This document shows, in pieces, positions 1-8,691 of a stretch of DNA of 28,771 bases. The DNA is taken from NCBI GenBank assembly GCA_015069525.1, contig SVIK01000003.1, positions 1 through 28,771 of the forward strand, written 5' to 3'. How positions within the stretch are numbered: the first letter of the stretch is position 1; each line of letters opens with the position of its first letter. The translations under genes were made by a program, and so were the position numbers. Under the pieces are notes generated by a model. The model worked only from the letters and a program-made list of their open reading frames with translations, did no database searches and was not told the DNA's origin. This DNA comes from Clostridiales bacterium (GTDB lineage: Bacteria; Bacillota; Clostridia; Christensenellales; Borkfalkiaceae).

Positions 1-1200
1 TACAACCTTAATTTCCAAACGCCCCTCGCGGATAACCTCGCCTATGGGCGGTATTTCGCCAAAGCACTCCGTCGTCCAACCGCCGACCGTGTTCGACTCG
101 TACTTCTCGTCCTCGTCCTCCATATCGAACAATTCGAAAAGCTCCGACAACTCGCACTTGCCGTCCACCCAATACTCGTCCTTGGAAATTTTGCCGTACA
201 GCACTTCTTCCTCGTCGTGTTCGTCCCAAATATCCCCGACGAGCTCCTCTAAAATATCTTCCAGCGTGACGATACCGACCAATCCGCCGTATTCGTCCGA
301 AACCGCCGCCATATGCACTTTCTTCTTTTGAAGTTGTTTCAAAAGAGTGGAAATACGCGTATATTCGGAGGTGAATTCAATCTCTTGTACAAGCTTACTT
401 ATACTCTCCTCGCCGTGAATATACGCCTTGAAAAAGTCGCGCTCGTGGATAACGCCGATAACGTTATCAATCGTATCGTGATACACGGGCAAGCGGGAAT
501 AACCCGTACTCTCGAATTTTGCAAGCACCGCCGACATCGACGCGCCCTCTTCCACCGCGACGACGTCTACGCGGGGCACGAGAATATCCTCTACCTTTAA
601 ATCGTCAAATTCAAGGGCGGAACGGAGAAGCTCCGATTCGTCCTCTTTAAGCGTACCGCTTTCCTCCGCCTCGTCCACAAGGGACATAAGCTCCTCGTCC
701 GTAATCGATTCGTCTTTCTTTAATTTGAAAAGCTTTGCAATCAACCATTTAAATCCGTCGAATACCTTGCAAAGTGGCCAAAGTATCCAATAGAAAAATT
801 GCATGAGCGGATAAAAGAAAAAGCAAGCTTTTTCGGGATATACGCTCGCTAAATATTTGGGCGTGATTTCACCGAATAACAGCACCACCACCGTCAAAAC
901 AGCCGTCGATACCGTTGCGGCTACGTCGGGGTTGTTTGCGATAAGCTTGGTAAACAATATCGTGCCGAGCGCCGAAGCGGACAAATTGACGATGTTGTTC
1001 CCTACAAGAATTGCCGTGACCAATTTATCGTATTTCTCGTCGGCAAATTCGTGCACCGCTTTCGCGTTCTTTTTGCCAAGCGTCACCATGCTCTTCAACT
1101 TGATTTTGTTCACACAAGAAAACGCCGTTTCCGTACCCGAGAAAAATCCCGAAAGCACGACGAGCACTACGATAATGATAGATAGGGGCAAAGGCTCCAT
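1..1200 (-). CDS. CNNM/CorC-type CBS-domain membrane protein (3' partial)
   Basis: Four hundred codons are present and the frame runs off the left edge, so the last few residues are missing. The N-terminus is a hydrophobic DUF21/CNNM membrane region (begins MEPLPLSIII, with GFFSGTETAF and the family motif GEITPKYLA). Two CBS motifs follow (around LPVYHDTIDNVIGVIHERDF and AAVSDEYGGLVGIVTLEDIL), then a CorC/HlyC transporter-associated domain at the window edge. Family members are linked to Mg2+/Co2+ handling or efflux at the cytoplasmic membrane; older annotations say hemolysin. The ATG at 1200 is chosen because GGAGG lies 12 nt upstream and a consensus promoter lies at 1260-1289. It is transcribed separately from the opp operon, which terminates just before it. 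Family confident, substrate not. Confidence 0.9.
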   Translation of the reverse strand, partial: MEPLPLSIIIVVLVVLSGFFSGTETAFSCVNKIKLKSMVTLGKKNAKAVHEFADEKYDKLVTAILVGNNIVNLSASALGTILFTKLIANNPDVAATVSTAVLTVVVLLFGEITPKYLASVYPEKACFFFYPLMQFFYWILWPLCKVFDGFKWLIAKLFKLKKDESITDEELMSLVDEAEESGTLKEDESELLRSALEFDDLKVEDILVPRVDVVAVEEGASMSAVLAKFESTGYSRLPVYHDTIDNVIGVIHERDFFKAYIHGEESISKLVQEIEFTSEYTRISTLLKQLQKKKVHMAAVSDEYGGLVGIVTLEDILEELVGDIWDEHDEEEVLYGKISKDEYWVDGKCELSELFELFDMEDEDEKYESNTVGGWTTECFGEIPPIGEVIREGRLEIKVV

Positions 1201-1259
1201 GATAGTTTACTATCCTCCAAAACGTATGAATTTATTAAGGCTTATAGCCTTACTTTCCC

Positions 1260-1289
1260 ATTATAATACATTTTTCCGTTCTTTGTCAA
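1260..1289 (-). promoter_or_regulatory. Sigma-A-type promoter of the CBS-domain gene
   Basis: On the minus strand a perfect TTGACA (1289-1284) is followed after 18 nt by a perfect TATAAT (1265-1260). The predicted leader is about 50 nt and contains a short AAGGC/GCCTT inverted repeat (about 1238-1252) before the ribosome site. It lies after the opp terminator, so it should drive the CBS-domain gene alone. Confidence 0.8.
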
Positions 1290-1370
1290 GACGAAAGGAA
1301 AGCAATTTATATTTTCTTTGCGTTTTTTCACGATTTTTCCTCTTTTATCACACCGTATCATAAAACGCTT

Positions 1371-1402
1371 AAAAAAACGGAAAAGCACGATACGCTCTTC
1401 CG
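1371..1402 (-). terminator. Rho-independent terminator of the opp operon
   Basis: Read on the minus strand, CGGAAGAGC and GCTTTTCCG form a 9-bp stem with one G-U pair and a 7-nt loop, followed immediately by seven T. It begins 6 nt after the oppF stop codon. Confidence 0.88.
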
Positions 1403-1408
1403 CTGAGA

Positions 1409-2416
1409 TTACGTCGTTTTTACGTCCTTTGCAAAATGACAAGCAGAAAAACGCCCCTCCTCAATTTCCTCTAATTGCACTTCCTTTTGGGCGCAGACAT
1501 CCCGCGCCATAAAACAACGCGTATGAAAGGGACAGCCCTTCGGCGGAGAAATGGCACTCGCCACCCCCTTGCCCAGCCATATCCTATCCTTTTTCCCCTC
1601 TCCAAGGGAGGGAATCGCGCTTAAAAGCGCCAACGTATACGGATGCAACGGGCGCGCAAATACCTCTTCCGTCCCACCCGTTTCTACAATCCTCCCTAAA
1701 TACATTACGGCTACTCTATCGGAAATATGCCGTACGACGGATAAATCGTGCGAAATAAAAAGATAGGTAAGCGAACGTTTTTCTTTCAGCTCCGATAACA
1801 GATTGAGGATTTGCGCTTGCACGGAAACGTCGAGGGCGGAAACGCACTCGTCACATACGACGAACTCGGGTTCGAGGGCGAGAGCACGCGCAATACAAAT
1901 ACGTTGGCGTTGTCCACCCGAAAACTCGTGCGGGTAGCGGTTAAGTAGGTGCGATTGCAAACCGCACGCCTCCATTACCCCCACTACGTAATCGTTGAGC
2001 GCAGACGAATTGCGCTTATATATCCCGTGCGTCCACACCCCCTCGCCAATGATTTGCCCTACCGTCATACGAGGATTGAGGGAGGAATACGGGTCTTGAA
2101 AAATCATTTGCAAGCGACGACGCAAAGGGCGCAATTTCGAATCCCTACACAAGGTTAACTCCACTTCCCCTTCCGTTCCGTGATAAAGAACTCTTCCTTC
2201 CGTCGGTTTTTCCAATTGCAAAACCGTCCGACCAAACGTCGATTTGCCCGAACCGCTTTCCCCTACGAGCGCAAACGTTTCCCCTTTGCGGATGGCAAGC
2301 GTGATGTCGTCGTTGGCACGCAAAAACCGCTTTTCACGCGAAAATACGTGCTTTTTAGGAAGCGGGAAATATTTTTTAAGATTGTACACGGACAATAGAT
2401 TTTGCGTGACGGGCAC
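1409..2416 (-). CDS. oppF: Oligopeptide ABC transporter ATP-binding protein OppF
   Basis: One of the two ATPases powering the peptide importer encoded upstream. It shows Walker A (GESGSGKST), the ABC signature (SGGQRQR), a Walker B with the C variant (VVCDECVSALD), the switch His (FISHDL) and the C-terminal oligo_HPY region typical of OppD/OppF (GCPFHTRCFMARDVC). I place the start at GTG 2416, giving 335 aa, because AAAAGGAGG sits 9 nt upstream of it; an ATG 19 codons further up lies deep inside oppD and adds a non-homologous leader. With this start it overlaps the end of oppD by 41 nt, suggesting translational coupling. It is the last gene of the operon and is followed at once by a terminator. 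Confidence 0.92.
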   Translation of the reverse strand: MPVTQNLLSVYNLKKYFPLPKKHVFSREKRFLRANDDITLAIRKGETFALVGESGSGKSTFGRTVLQLEKPTEGRVLYHGTEGEVELTLCRDSKLRPLRRRLQMIFQDPYSSLNPRMTVGQIIGEGVWTHGIYKRNSSALNDYVVGVMEACGLQSHLLNRYPHEFSGGQRQRICIARALALEPEFVVCDECVSALDVSVQAQILNLLSELKEKRSLTYLFISHDLSVVRHISDRVAVMYLGRIVETGGTEEVFARPLHPYTLALLSAIPSLGEGKKDRIWLGKGVASAISPPKGCPFHTRCFMARDVCAQKEVQLEEIEEGRFSACHFAKDVKTT

Positions 2417-3413
2417 TTTGTCTTTCCTCCTTTTGCGGATAAAAACAGCGTATAAGCTGTTCCTCGTTTTCACCTACCGAAAACAACTGCGGTTCTTCCT
2501 CGATACATTTTCGCGTGCAATAGGGACAACGCGGGGAAAATTTGCACCCCTTAGGCAAATTATCGAACGAGGGCACGTTTCCTTGAATTTGTTCTAACTT
2601 CTCCCCCTTTTTATGAAAGGAGGGCAACGAGGCGATAAGCCCTTCCGTGTACGGGTGAGAATACGCTCCTTGGAAAATTTTTTCCTTTTTCGCTTTCTCG
2701 ACGATTTGCCCGCAGTACATAACGGCAACCTCGTCCGCAATTTCGTTGACCACCCCTAAATCGTGCGTAATAAACAAAATTGCCGTACCGCCCTTCCTTT
2801 GCAATTCTTGCATGAGCGCCAATATCTGCGCCTGTATCGTGACGTCAAGCGCCGTCGTCGGCTCGTCCGCAATCAACAAATCGGGGGCGCAAGCAAGTGC
2901 CATTGCAATAATCACCCTTTGGCGCATTCCGCCCGAGAGTTGGTGTGCGTAGCTTTTTAACACCCGCTTGGGGTTGGGGATATGCACCGCATCCAGCATT
3001 TTCTCCGCCTCGATTACCGCCTGCTTTTTTCGCAAGTTTCGGTGGATAACGAACGGCTCGCAAAGTTGCCGTTTAATTGATAAAACGGGGTTTAAAGCCG
3101 TCATAGGCTCTTGGAAAATCATCGAAATTCGATTGCCACGGATAGCGTACATTTTTTCTTTGGGCAATTTTGCAAGGTCTATTCTTTCCCCGCCCTCCCC
3201 CGTGAAAAGCACTTCCCCTGCGGAGATATATCCGTTTTCGTCCAACAGCTTTAAAAGGCTCATGGACGTCACGCTCTTGCCTGAACCGCTTTCACCCACC
3301 AAAGCGAGCGTTTTTCCTCTCTCCACGGCAAAAGAAACGCCACGAACCGCCTCTACTTCCCCCTTTCGCATACGGAAAGACACGTGCAAATCGTTTACTT
3401 CTAATAAAGACAT
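2376..3413 (-). CDS. oppD: Oligopeptide ABC transporter ATP-binding protein OppD
   Basis: Cytoplasmic ATPase subunit of 345 aa. Walker A GESGSGKS is at about residues 40-47, followed by the signature LSGGMRQR, Walker B LLIADEPTTALD and the switch His in ITHDLG. The C-terminal extension holds the OppD/DppD cysteine cluster (CKFSPRCPYCTRKC plus a later RCFYP), which in related importers can bind an Fe-S cluster; that role here is inference. AAGGAGAGGGGT directly precedes the ATG. It follows the permease gene by 35 nt and overlaps oppF. Length and motifs are normal for the family. Peptide rather than nickel or other substrate is inferred from the whole gene set. Confidence 0.93.
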   Translation of the reverse strand: MSLLEVNDLHVSFRMRKGEVEAVRGVSFAVERGKTLALVGESGSGKSVTSMSLLKLLDENGYISAGEVLFTGEGGERIDLAKLPKEKMYAIRGNRISMIFQEPMTALNPVLSIKRQLCEPFVIHRNLRKKQAVIEAEKMLDAVHIPNPKRVLKSYAHQLSGGMRQRVIIAMALACAPDLLIADEPTTALDVTIQAQILALMQELQRKGGTAILFITHDLGVVNEIADEVAVMYCGQIVEKAKKEKIFQGAYSHPYTEGLIASLPSFHKKGEKLEQIQGNVPSFDNLPKGCKFSPRCPYCTRKCIEEEPQLFSVGENEEQLIRCFYPQKEERQSARHAKSIVRVQS

Positions 3414-3448
3414 ACCCCTCTCCTTTTCATTTCAACGCATACCTGCCT

Positions 3449-5377
3449 TTACCTTTTCCGCTTAGGGTCGAGCGCGTCCCGCAGAGCGTCGCCCACGACG
3501 TTGATACAAATAACCGCGAGCGATAAAAATAGCGCGGGGAAAAGCCATTGCCACCAATAGTTTTGTATGACGATACTGCTATTGCTCCCGTTTAGCATAT
3601 TCCCCCAAGTGGGATGCGGTTGCTGTACGCCAAAGCCCAAGTAGGACAAGGACGACTCCGTTAACAAGCACCCCGCAAAATCGAGCGTCATGCTGACGAG
3701 GATTACCGAAATAATATTGGGCAACACGTGGCGGAAAGCAATTCGCCTTTCCTTTACCCCAATTGCACGCGCCGCCGTGACGAACTCCTTTTCCCGTTCC
3801 GCAAGCACTTGTCCGCGCACCATACGCGCAAGCCCCGTCCACGAAAGCACGCCTAAAATGAGCATGATAATAAAAATACGCATCCCCTCGCTGACGTTGT
3901 AGTATTTGATAATTTGGGATAGGAGCATCGCAAACGGCAAAAAGGGAATAGCGGAAAATATCTCCGTAATGCGCATTAAAACAACGTCCACCGCCCCGCC
4001 GAAATAGCCTGAAATACAGCCTATCAATATCCCGATAAACGCGGAAATAAGCACGGCCACGCCCCCGACGGTAAGCGTCATTTTTCCGCCGTGCACAATG
4101 CGCGTAAACACGTCGCGTCCCCGTCCGTCCGTGCCCATAATATATCCGCGCAAGCCCACGCTTTTTACCACTTCTTCTCCTTTCACAAGATAGCTTTGTA
4201 GCGCGCCTGCAAACGCCTTGTCCGCCTTACTCCCCGAAACGGCGCATTGTTTGTAGGCGTTATGCCCCCAAGCGTACGCGTTTTGCTCGTTCGTCACCCC
4301 GACAAAGTGACGCGAGCCACCGTCTATCGAAAGAAAATATTCCCCCTCTTTTAAGGCGGGCAAATATTCCTCCCCGTTTTCAAACACCCCTGAAACGAGC
4401 AATTCCCCATCGCTAAGCAAAAGGGCGATACATTTATTCGTCGCGGTAATTTCCACTACTTTTTTCGTTTCCAAGTATTGCGAAAGAAAATTCCCCTCTC
4501 CCGTTTTGCTACTCACGAAAGAAGTAAAAGGGGTTTCCGTACCCGTAAAAATGCGCCCGTCCTTCAAAAGCGCCACCGCTACGGAATTGGTAAAGACGAT
4601 TTTTTGCACGTTTTCAAGGTTGTTTAATTGGGCAAGATTGGGGGTGGCGTTCAAATTCCCCCAAACGTACGCCTTGCCCTCTTTTTTTACGAGAGCAGAG
4701 CTTTGATACCCACAAACAAGCTGACTCAACTCCTCCACGGCAACCCCATTTTTTAATTCGTTTGGCATGGCAAGAACGTTGAGCTTTTCCGCAAACCCGT
4801 ACTGTCCGCAACTATCATCCCCCCAACCGACAATTTTGCCCCCTTTCGTGACGGCAAGAATATGGTCTTTCCCCGCCGAAACGTCAATTGCTCCTTCTTC
4901 CTGCACTTCCTTGGGGATAGCCTTATAATCAATCTTTAAAAGCTTATCTTTCGTGCTTCCCCAAACGAACACTTCACCCGTATTGGAAAGCCCGACGGTA
5001 AAGCCGGAAAAACCGTCTATCTTTGCCACGTCCGTTTTAAGCGATTTGGGGACACGGCGTAGCGTATACACGGGCGCGACGTTTTGTTGCAACGCATCGG
5101 TATAATTGACGTCCATGGGGATAAACAACGGCGAAATGAATACGAACGCAAACAAGGCAAGAAATAAAATCAGCGCCGTCACCGCCGTCTTTTTGCGAAA
5201 AAACGCCTCCCGAAGCGCTTTCGAGGGCGTTTCGAGGGCTATTCCGTCCGTGCGTTTACCCGTAAACGCACGCTTTATCCACGTCCATACCCTCTTCAAC
5301 GCGTACATGGTGCGTTCTAATGCCCGAACAAACCAATTTTTATCACTCGGTTGCTTTTCCATACGTCCTCCACTCAT
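3449..5377 (-). CDS. oppC: OppC-type ABC permease with RCC1-like repeats inserted in its first extracytoplasmic loop
   Basis: Inner-membrane permease of 642 aa, about twice the usual OppC length. Residues 1-64 are a basic cytoplasmic N-terminus and TM1 is at about 66-87. Residues about 105-385 are an insert, and the standard OppC core resumes at MGTDGRGRDVFTRIVHGG (414-431) with the EAA loop (EFVTAARAIGVKERRIAFRH, 531-550) and DALDPKRKR at the end. The insert has about six repeats of the RCC1 type, each with a buried hydrophobic strand and then Gly-x-(V/I/A)-x-x-W/x-G: GEVFVWG, GKIVGWG, GKAYVWG, GRIFTG, GELLVSG, NAYAWG. By topology it lies outside the membrane. The ATG at 5377 overlaps the oppB stop (ATGA); a second ATG at 5362 with GGAGG 4 nt upstream is an alternative that removes five residues. 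The frame is continuous. Confidence 0.92.
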   Translation of the reverse strand: MSGGRMEKQPSDKNWFVRALERTMYALKRVWTWIKRAFTGKRTDGIALETPSKALREAFFRKKTAVTALILFLALFAFVFISPLFIPMDVNYTDALQQNVAPVYTLRRVPKSLKTDVAKIDGFSGFTVGLSNTGEVFVWGSTKDKLLKIDYKAIPKEVQEEGAIDVSAGKDHILAVTKGGKIVGWGDDSCGQYGFAEKLNVLAMPNELKNGVAVEELSQLVCGYQSSALVKKEGKAYVWGNLNATPNLAQLNNLENVQKIVFTNSVAVALLKDGRIFTGTETPFTSFVSSKTGEGNFLSQYLETKKVVEITATNKCIALLLSDGELLVSGVFENGEEYLPALKEGEYFLSIDGGSRHFVGVTNEQNAYAWGHNAYKQCAVSGSKADKAFAGALQSYLVKGEEVVKSVGLRGYIMGTDGRGRDVFTRIVHGGKMTLTVGGVAVLISAFIGILIGCISGYFGGAVDVVLMRITEIFSAIPFLPFAMLLSQIIKYYNVSEGMRIFIIMLILGVLSWTGLARMVRGQVLAEREKEFVTAARAIGVKERRIAFRHVLPNIISVILVSMTLDFAGCLLTESSLSYLGFGVQQPHPTWGNMLNGSNSSIVIQNYWWQWLFPALFLSLAVICINVVGDALRDALDPKRKR

Positions 5378-6390
5378 TTATCCACACGCACACGCGGGTC
5401 TACCAAACCGTAGGCTACGTCCATGAGCAAATTCCCTACCAGCGCAAGCAGGATATAGAACATTTGCATCGCGAGCGCGATTTCGTTGTCGTTTGCCGTC
5501 AACGCATCGAAATACACTTTGCCTATCCCGTTAATTCCAAAAATGTTTTCTATCATAATCGAGCCTGAAAACACGCCCACCAACCACCCGATAGCTATCG
5601 AAACGATAGGGATAAGCGCGTTGCGCCATGCGTGGGTGCGTACCACCATCCGCTCTTTCAAGCCTTTCGCCCTTGCCGTGCGGATACAGTCAAGATGCAA
5701 AGCGTCTATCATAGAAGCGCGCACGTACCTCGTCATCCCGCCAAGCGAGCAAAACGTCATGACAATCAACGGCAAAGCAAAGTGGTACGCCTTATCCAAA
5801 AACGCGCGAAAACCTACGTAGTCCTTCCCCACCGAGGACATGCCCGACACGGGAAAAACGCCCAATTTTACGGCAAACAGCCAAATGAAAAGGATAGCCA
5901 CGATAAACGTGGGCAAGCTATACCCCACGATAGTACCGATTTGCACGGCGGTATCCCGTTTACTCCCCCGTTTTCTCGCACAAAATATACCAAGCGGTAT
6001 CGTAATAGCAAACGCCAAAACCGTCGCGAATAAATTGAGGTATAACGTGTTCAAAAGCGGTTCTTTTATCACCTCTATCACAGGCTTTCCATACGCCACG
6101 GACGTGCCGAGATTTCCCTGCAATAAGCCGTTATACGAGCCGTCGTAATAGGGCGCAAAACCAAGCCAACGGAAATATCTCGTAAAAATGCTCCCATCCA
6201 AGCCAAAACGGCGTTGCCAATATAAATACCGCTCCGCATAAATCAGGTTTTTATTTGCCGATATTTCTTGCATCGCCATATCCGCCGCCTTGTCCACGGG
6301 CAGAAGATTGTACACGAGAAACACGACGAAAGACAACAACGTCAACACGCCGAGCATATATAAAATTCTTTTAAGAATATATTTCGCCAT
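5374..6390 (-). CDS. oppB: Oligopeptide ABC transporter permease OppB
   Basis: Polytopic membrane permease of 338 aa with the N-terminal family signature (YILKRILYMLGVLTLLSFVV), the GNLGTSVAYGKPV segment before the transmembrane core, and the EAA loop RTARAKGLKERMVVRTHAWR that docks on the ATPases. It ends VDPRVRV, typical of the family. The start codon directly abuts the oppA stop codon with no gap, and its stop overlaps the oppC start by 4 nt, so translation is almost certainly coupled through oppA-oppB-oppC. Pairs with the unusual OppC to form the channel. No oddity in the protein itself. Confidence 0.93.
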   Translation of the reverse strand: MAKYILKRILYMLGVLTLLSFVVFLVYNLLPVDKAADMAMQEISANKNLIYAERYLYWQRRFGLDGSIFTRYFRWLGFAPYYDGSYNGLLQGNLGTSVAYGKPVIEVIKEPLLNTLYLNLFATVLAFAITIPLGIFCARKRGSKRDTAVQIGTIVGYSLPTFIVAILFIWLFAVKLGVFPVSGMSSVGKDYVGFRAFLDKAYHFALPLIVMTFCSLGGMTRYVRASMIDALHLDCIRTARAKGLKERMVVRTHAWRNALIPIVSIAIGWLVGVFSGSIMIENIFGINGIGKVYFDALTANDNEIALAMQMFYILLALVGNLLMDVAYGLVDPRVRVDK

Positions 6391-8571
6391 TTACACCTGA
6401 TAATTGGATAAAAAATCACTTTCGTCCATTAAGAAATTGCTACTGTAATTGGAATACATTGATTGGTCAATCGTCCAATAGAAAGATTGGTCGTATACCG
6501 CGCTCGTATAACCCGTAGCAAAGTTTACCGCGCCGTATCGTGCTTTGCTAAACCCGTAGGCAGGCATTTGATAATATTCCCCGTACAACGCAGAGTTCAT
6601 ATCCCCCGTCGTGTACGTGATATACGCGCCTATCCTTTCCCCTGCGTTGGGGTTGTTTTGCCAAGCGGTAATCAGCTGGTCGGTGACGGGGTTGGGTTGC
6701 GTGCCCATCCAATTGATAACGAGAGGCATATAATATTCCCCGTTTACCTTTACCGTCCTATACTTATTATCCGTCGAAGCAAACGCCAAATTATGATAGG
6801 AAAGCTCGTGCCCCGAAAGCTTTTTATAGCGTATTCCGCCCCTCGTTTCGTCGTACGCGCTACCGTCGGCGTTATACGTCCAACCTCCCTTTATCAGCTC
6901 CTTTTTCGCGTTGCTTACGCTGTATTCGTATTTATTCAAACGCAATTTATCCTTCGTCGCTTGATACGCCTCCAACCCCACGTGATAGGGCGCGTCTACT
7001 ACGCTACCGTATCCACCCGTGAACGTCTGCGCGAACTCGTTTCTATCTATCGTGTGCATGACGGCACGACGCACCTCTACAAATTGCGTGGGCGAGAAAT
7101 CGCAACGGAAAGCGAGTTTTCCATACCCCGCCCTATCGTAATGCGTTTCCTTGAAATTTTTATTATCCACGACGGCGAGCACCGCTTTCGTTTCCTCCCC
7201 TCCCGTCACAGAAGCGAGTACGTCCACCCTGCCTTGTTTTAATTGGTCAAGCTGGGTTTCAGGCACGATTTTCACGTACGAGATACGCTCTATCGTTGCC
7301 TTGCCACGAATATCGCCTTTGTATAAAGCGTTTCTTTTCAACGTCGCTATGCGCGTGCTCGCGTCGTAATTTTCCACGTAATACGGCCCTGAATAAGGGA
7401 ATTTCGACGCGCTTACTTCTCCCATATTTTTGACAATGGCATCCGCCATAAGATAGGACGTAATGCCGTTTTTACGCGTGGTTTCGTAAAAGCCTTTCTC
7501 AATATACGCGCCCTGTCCGTCGTCCTTCACCTTGTAGTCGCCAATATACAAAGGAAGAGGCAAAGGCGTAAACGCGCCGTATCGAAGTGCGTAATAATAA
7601 TCGGCGTATTCGGGCTTTATCGTCACGGAAAAAGTATATTCGTCCAACAATCGAACGCCTGTAAACGGTACGTGTTCCCCCTCGCCCGCATATTTGCTAA
7701 ACGCCTCGTAGCCCACGATAGAAAGCCCTGCCGAATCGCCCCCGCCCGCCTCTTTCATTACGGGCGTACTGCCTGCAAGTAAGGACACGAGATAGTTTTC
7801 CGCACGAATTTTCGAGCCGTCCGAAAAGGTTAAATCGTCCGCAATTTTTATCACGTACGTCTTCGTGCCGTCTTCGTTCTTTCTCTCCTCGTGTGAACGC
7901 ACGATATCCGCGGTTGCCCACGTGAAAACGCCGTTTTTATCGGTGACCACCGTCGAATAACCACTCGTCAACGTCTGCACAGCAAGGTCTGCGCTCCCTG
8001 GTGCAGATTTCCCAAAAGAGGCGTTTCGAAACGCCCCCGAAAGCTCGGTATTGCTCCCCAAAACGACGGAATTGTCGCTCGTTTTCACGCGCGCCCCGAC
8101 GATAGCGTCCGTCACGCTCCAATACGGGTTCGTTTGTAATTCGTCAATTTTTGCGTTGTACACGTCGTAGTATTGGTTGGAATACAGCGGAACTTCGGGG
8201 ACGAGCAAATTCCAACGCTGAATAAACAGCCTCCACCACTCGTTATACACGTCCGTTGCCGTGGCGTAATTGCCTACGGGCGCGGTGTTATACACCATTG
8301 CCATGGACAGAAAATCCATGCCCAATTCGTATTCCACGCCGTCCACTTTCACAAACGCGCGTCCGTCGTTTCCTTCCTTTACCATGTCAACCGTCACTCT
8401 ATCGCCGATTGCGCCGTATACCGAACGGAAATCCTCTCGCACGACTACGTCGTTTAAAAATTCCCCTTCTCCGCCCTTGCACGAGCATTGACACGCCGTC
8501 AAAAAGCAGGAGGAGAACGCGATGGTGATAATGGCTATGGATACACTCTTTTTCGATACGATTCTTTTCAT
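6391..8571 (-). CDS. oppA: Peptide-binding lipoprotein, solute-binding protein family 5 (OppA-like)
   Basis: Extracytoplasmic substrate-binding lipoprotein of 726 aa. The signal peptide starts MKRIVSKKS, has a hydrophobic core and ends in the lipobox LTAC with lipidated Cys27, then a Cys- and Gly-rich linker. The body matches SBP_bac_5 (for example YVIKIADDLTFSDG, SGPYYVENYDASTRIATLKR and EVRRAVMHTIDRNEFA). It is longer than the usual 540-600 aa, with extra sequence in the N-terminal part and the C-terminal lobe. ATG 8571 is preferred over an in-frame TTG at 8589, which would place six residues before a good signal peptide. It is the first gene of the operon. I see no confident promoter or ribosome site upstream; the short 5' region is shared with the divergent metY promoter. 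Confidence 0.9.
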   Translation of the reverse strand: MKRIVSKKSVSIAIITIAFSSCFLTACQCSCKGGEGEFLNDVVVREDFRSVYGAIGDRVTVDMVKEGNDGRAFVKVDGVEYELGMDFLSMAMVYNTAPVGNYATATDVYNEWWRLFIQRWNLLVPEVPLYSNQYYDVYNAKIDELQTNPYWSVTDAIVGARVKTSDNSVVLGSNTELSGAFRNASFGKSAPGSADLAVQTLTSGYSTVVTDKNGVFTWATADIVRSHEERKNEDGTKTYVIKIADDLTFSDGSKIRAENYLVSLLAGSTPVMKEAGGGDSAGLSIVGYEAFSKYAGEGEHVPFTGVRLLDEYTFSVTIKPEYADYYYALRYGAFTPLPLPLYIGDYKVKDDGQGAYIEKGFYETTRKNGITSYLMADAIVKNMGEVSASKFPYSGPYYVENYDASTRIATLKRNALYKGDIRGKATIERISYVKIVPETQLDQLKQGRVDVLASVTGGEETKAVLAVVDNKNFKETHYDRAGYGKLAFRCDFSPTQFVEVRRAVMHTIDRNEFAQTFTGGYGSVVDAPYHVGLEAYQATKDKLRLNKYEYSVSNAKKELIKGGWTYNADGSAYDETRGGIRYKKLSGHELSYHNLAFASTDNKYRTVKVNGEYYMPLVINWMGTQPNPVTDQLITAWQNNPNAGERIGAYITYTTGDMNSALYGEYYQMPAYGFSKARYGAVNFATGYTSAVYDQSFYWTIDQSMYSNYSSNFLMDESDFLSNYQV

Positions 8572-8616
8572 ATCCGTTATTTTGCGCAAGGCAAGCGTTT
8601 TTTATCCCGAAAATAC

Positions 8617-8646
8617 TTGACGAAAATCCTTTTTCCATGTTATACT
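8617..8646 (+). promoter_or_regulatory. Promoter of metY-metA
   Basis: TTGACG (8617-8622), an 18-nt spacer and TATACT (8641-8646). Predicted transcription starts near 8653. That excludes the upstream in-frame ATG at 8650 and leaves a leader of about 40 nt, too short for a SAM or T-box riboswitch. Confidence 0.75.
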
Positions 8647-8691
8647 TAAATGATAGATTTATTCACGCGTGAGCGCGAGAGGAGAATTTTT

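Noticed and set aside
8650..8691. Longer N-terminus for MetY from the ATG at 8650
   Set aside because: It lies within a few bases of the -10 box, before the likely transcription start, and the downstream ATG has the ribosome site.
8653..8691. SAM riboswitch or T-box ahead of metY
   Set aside because: The leader is only about 40 nt and shows no such fold.
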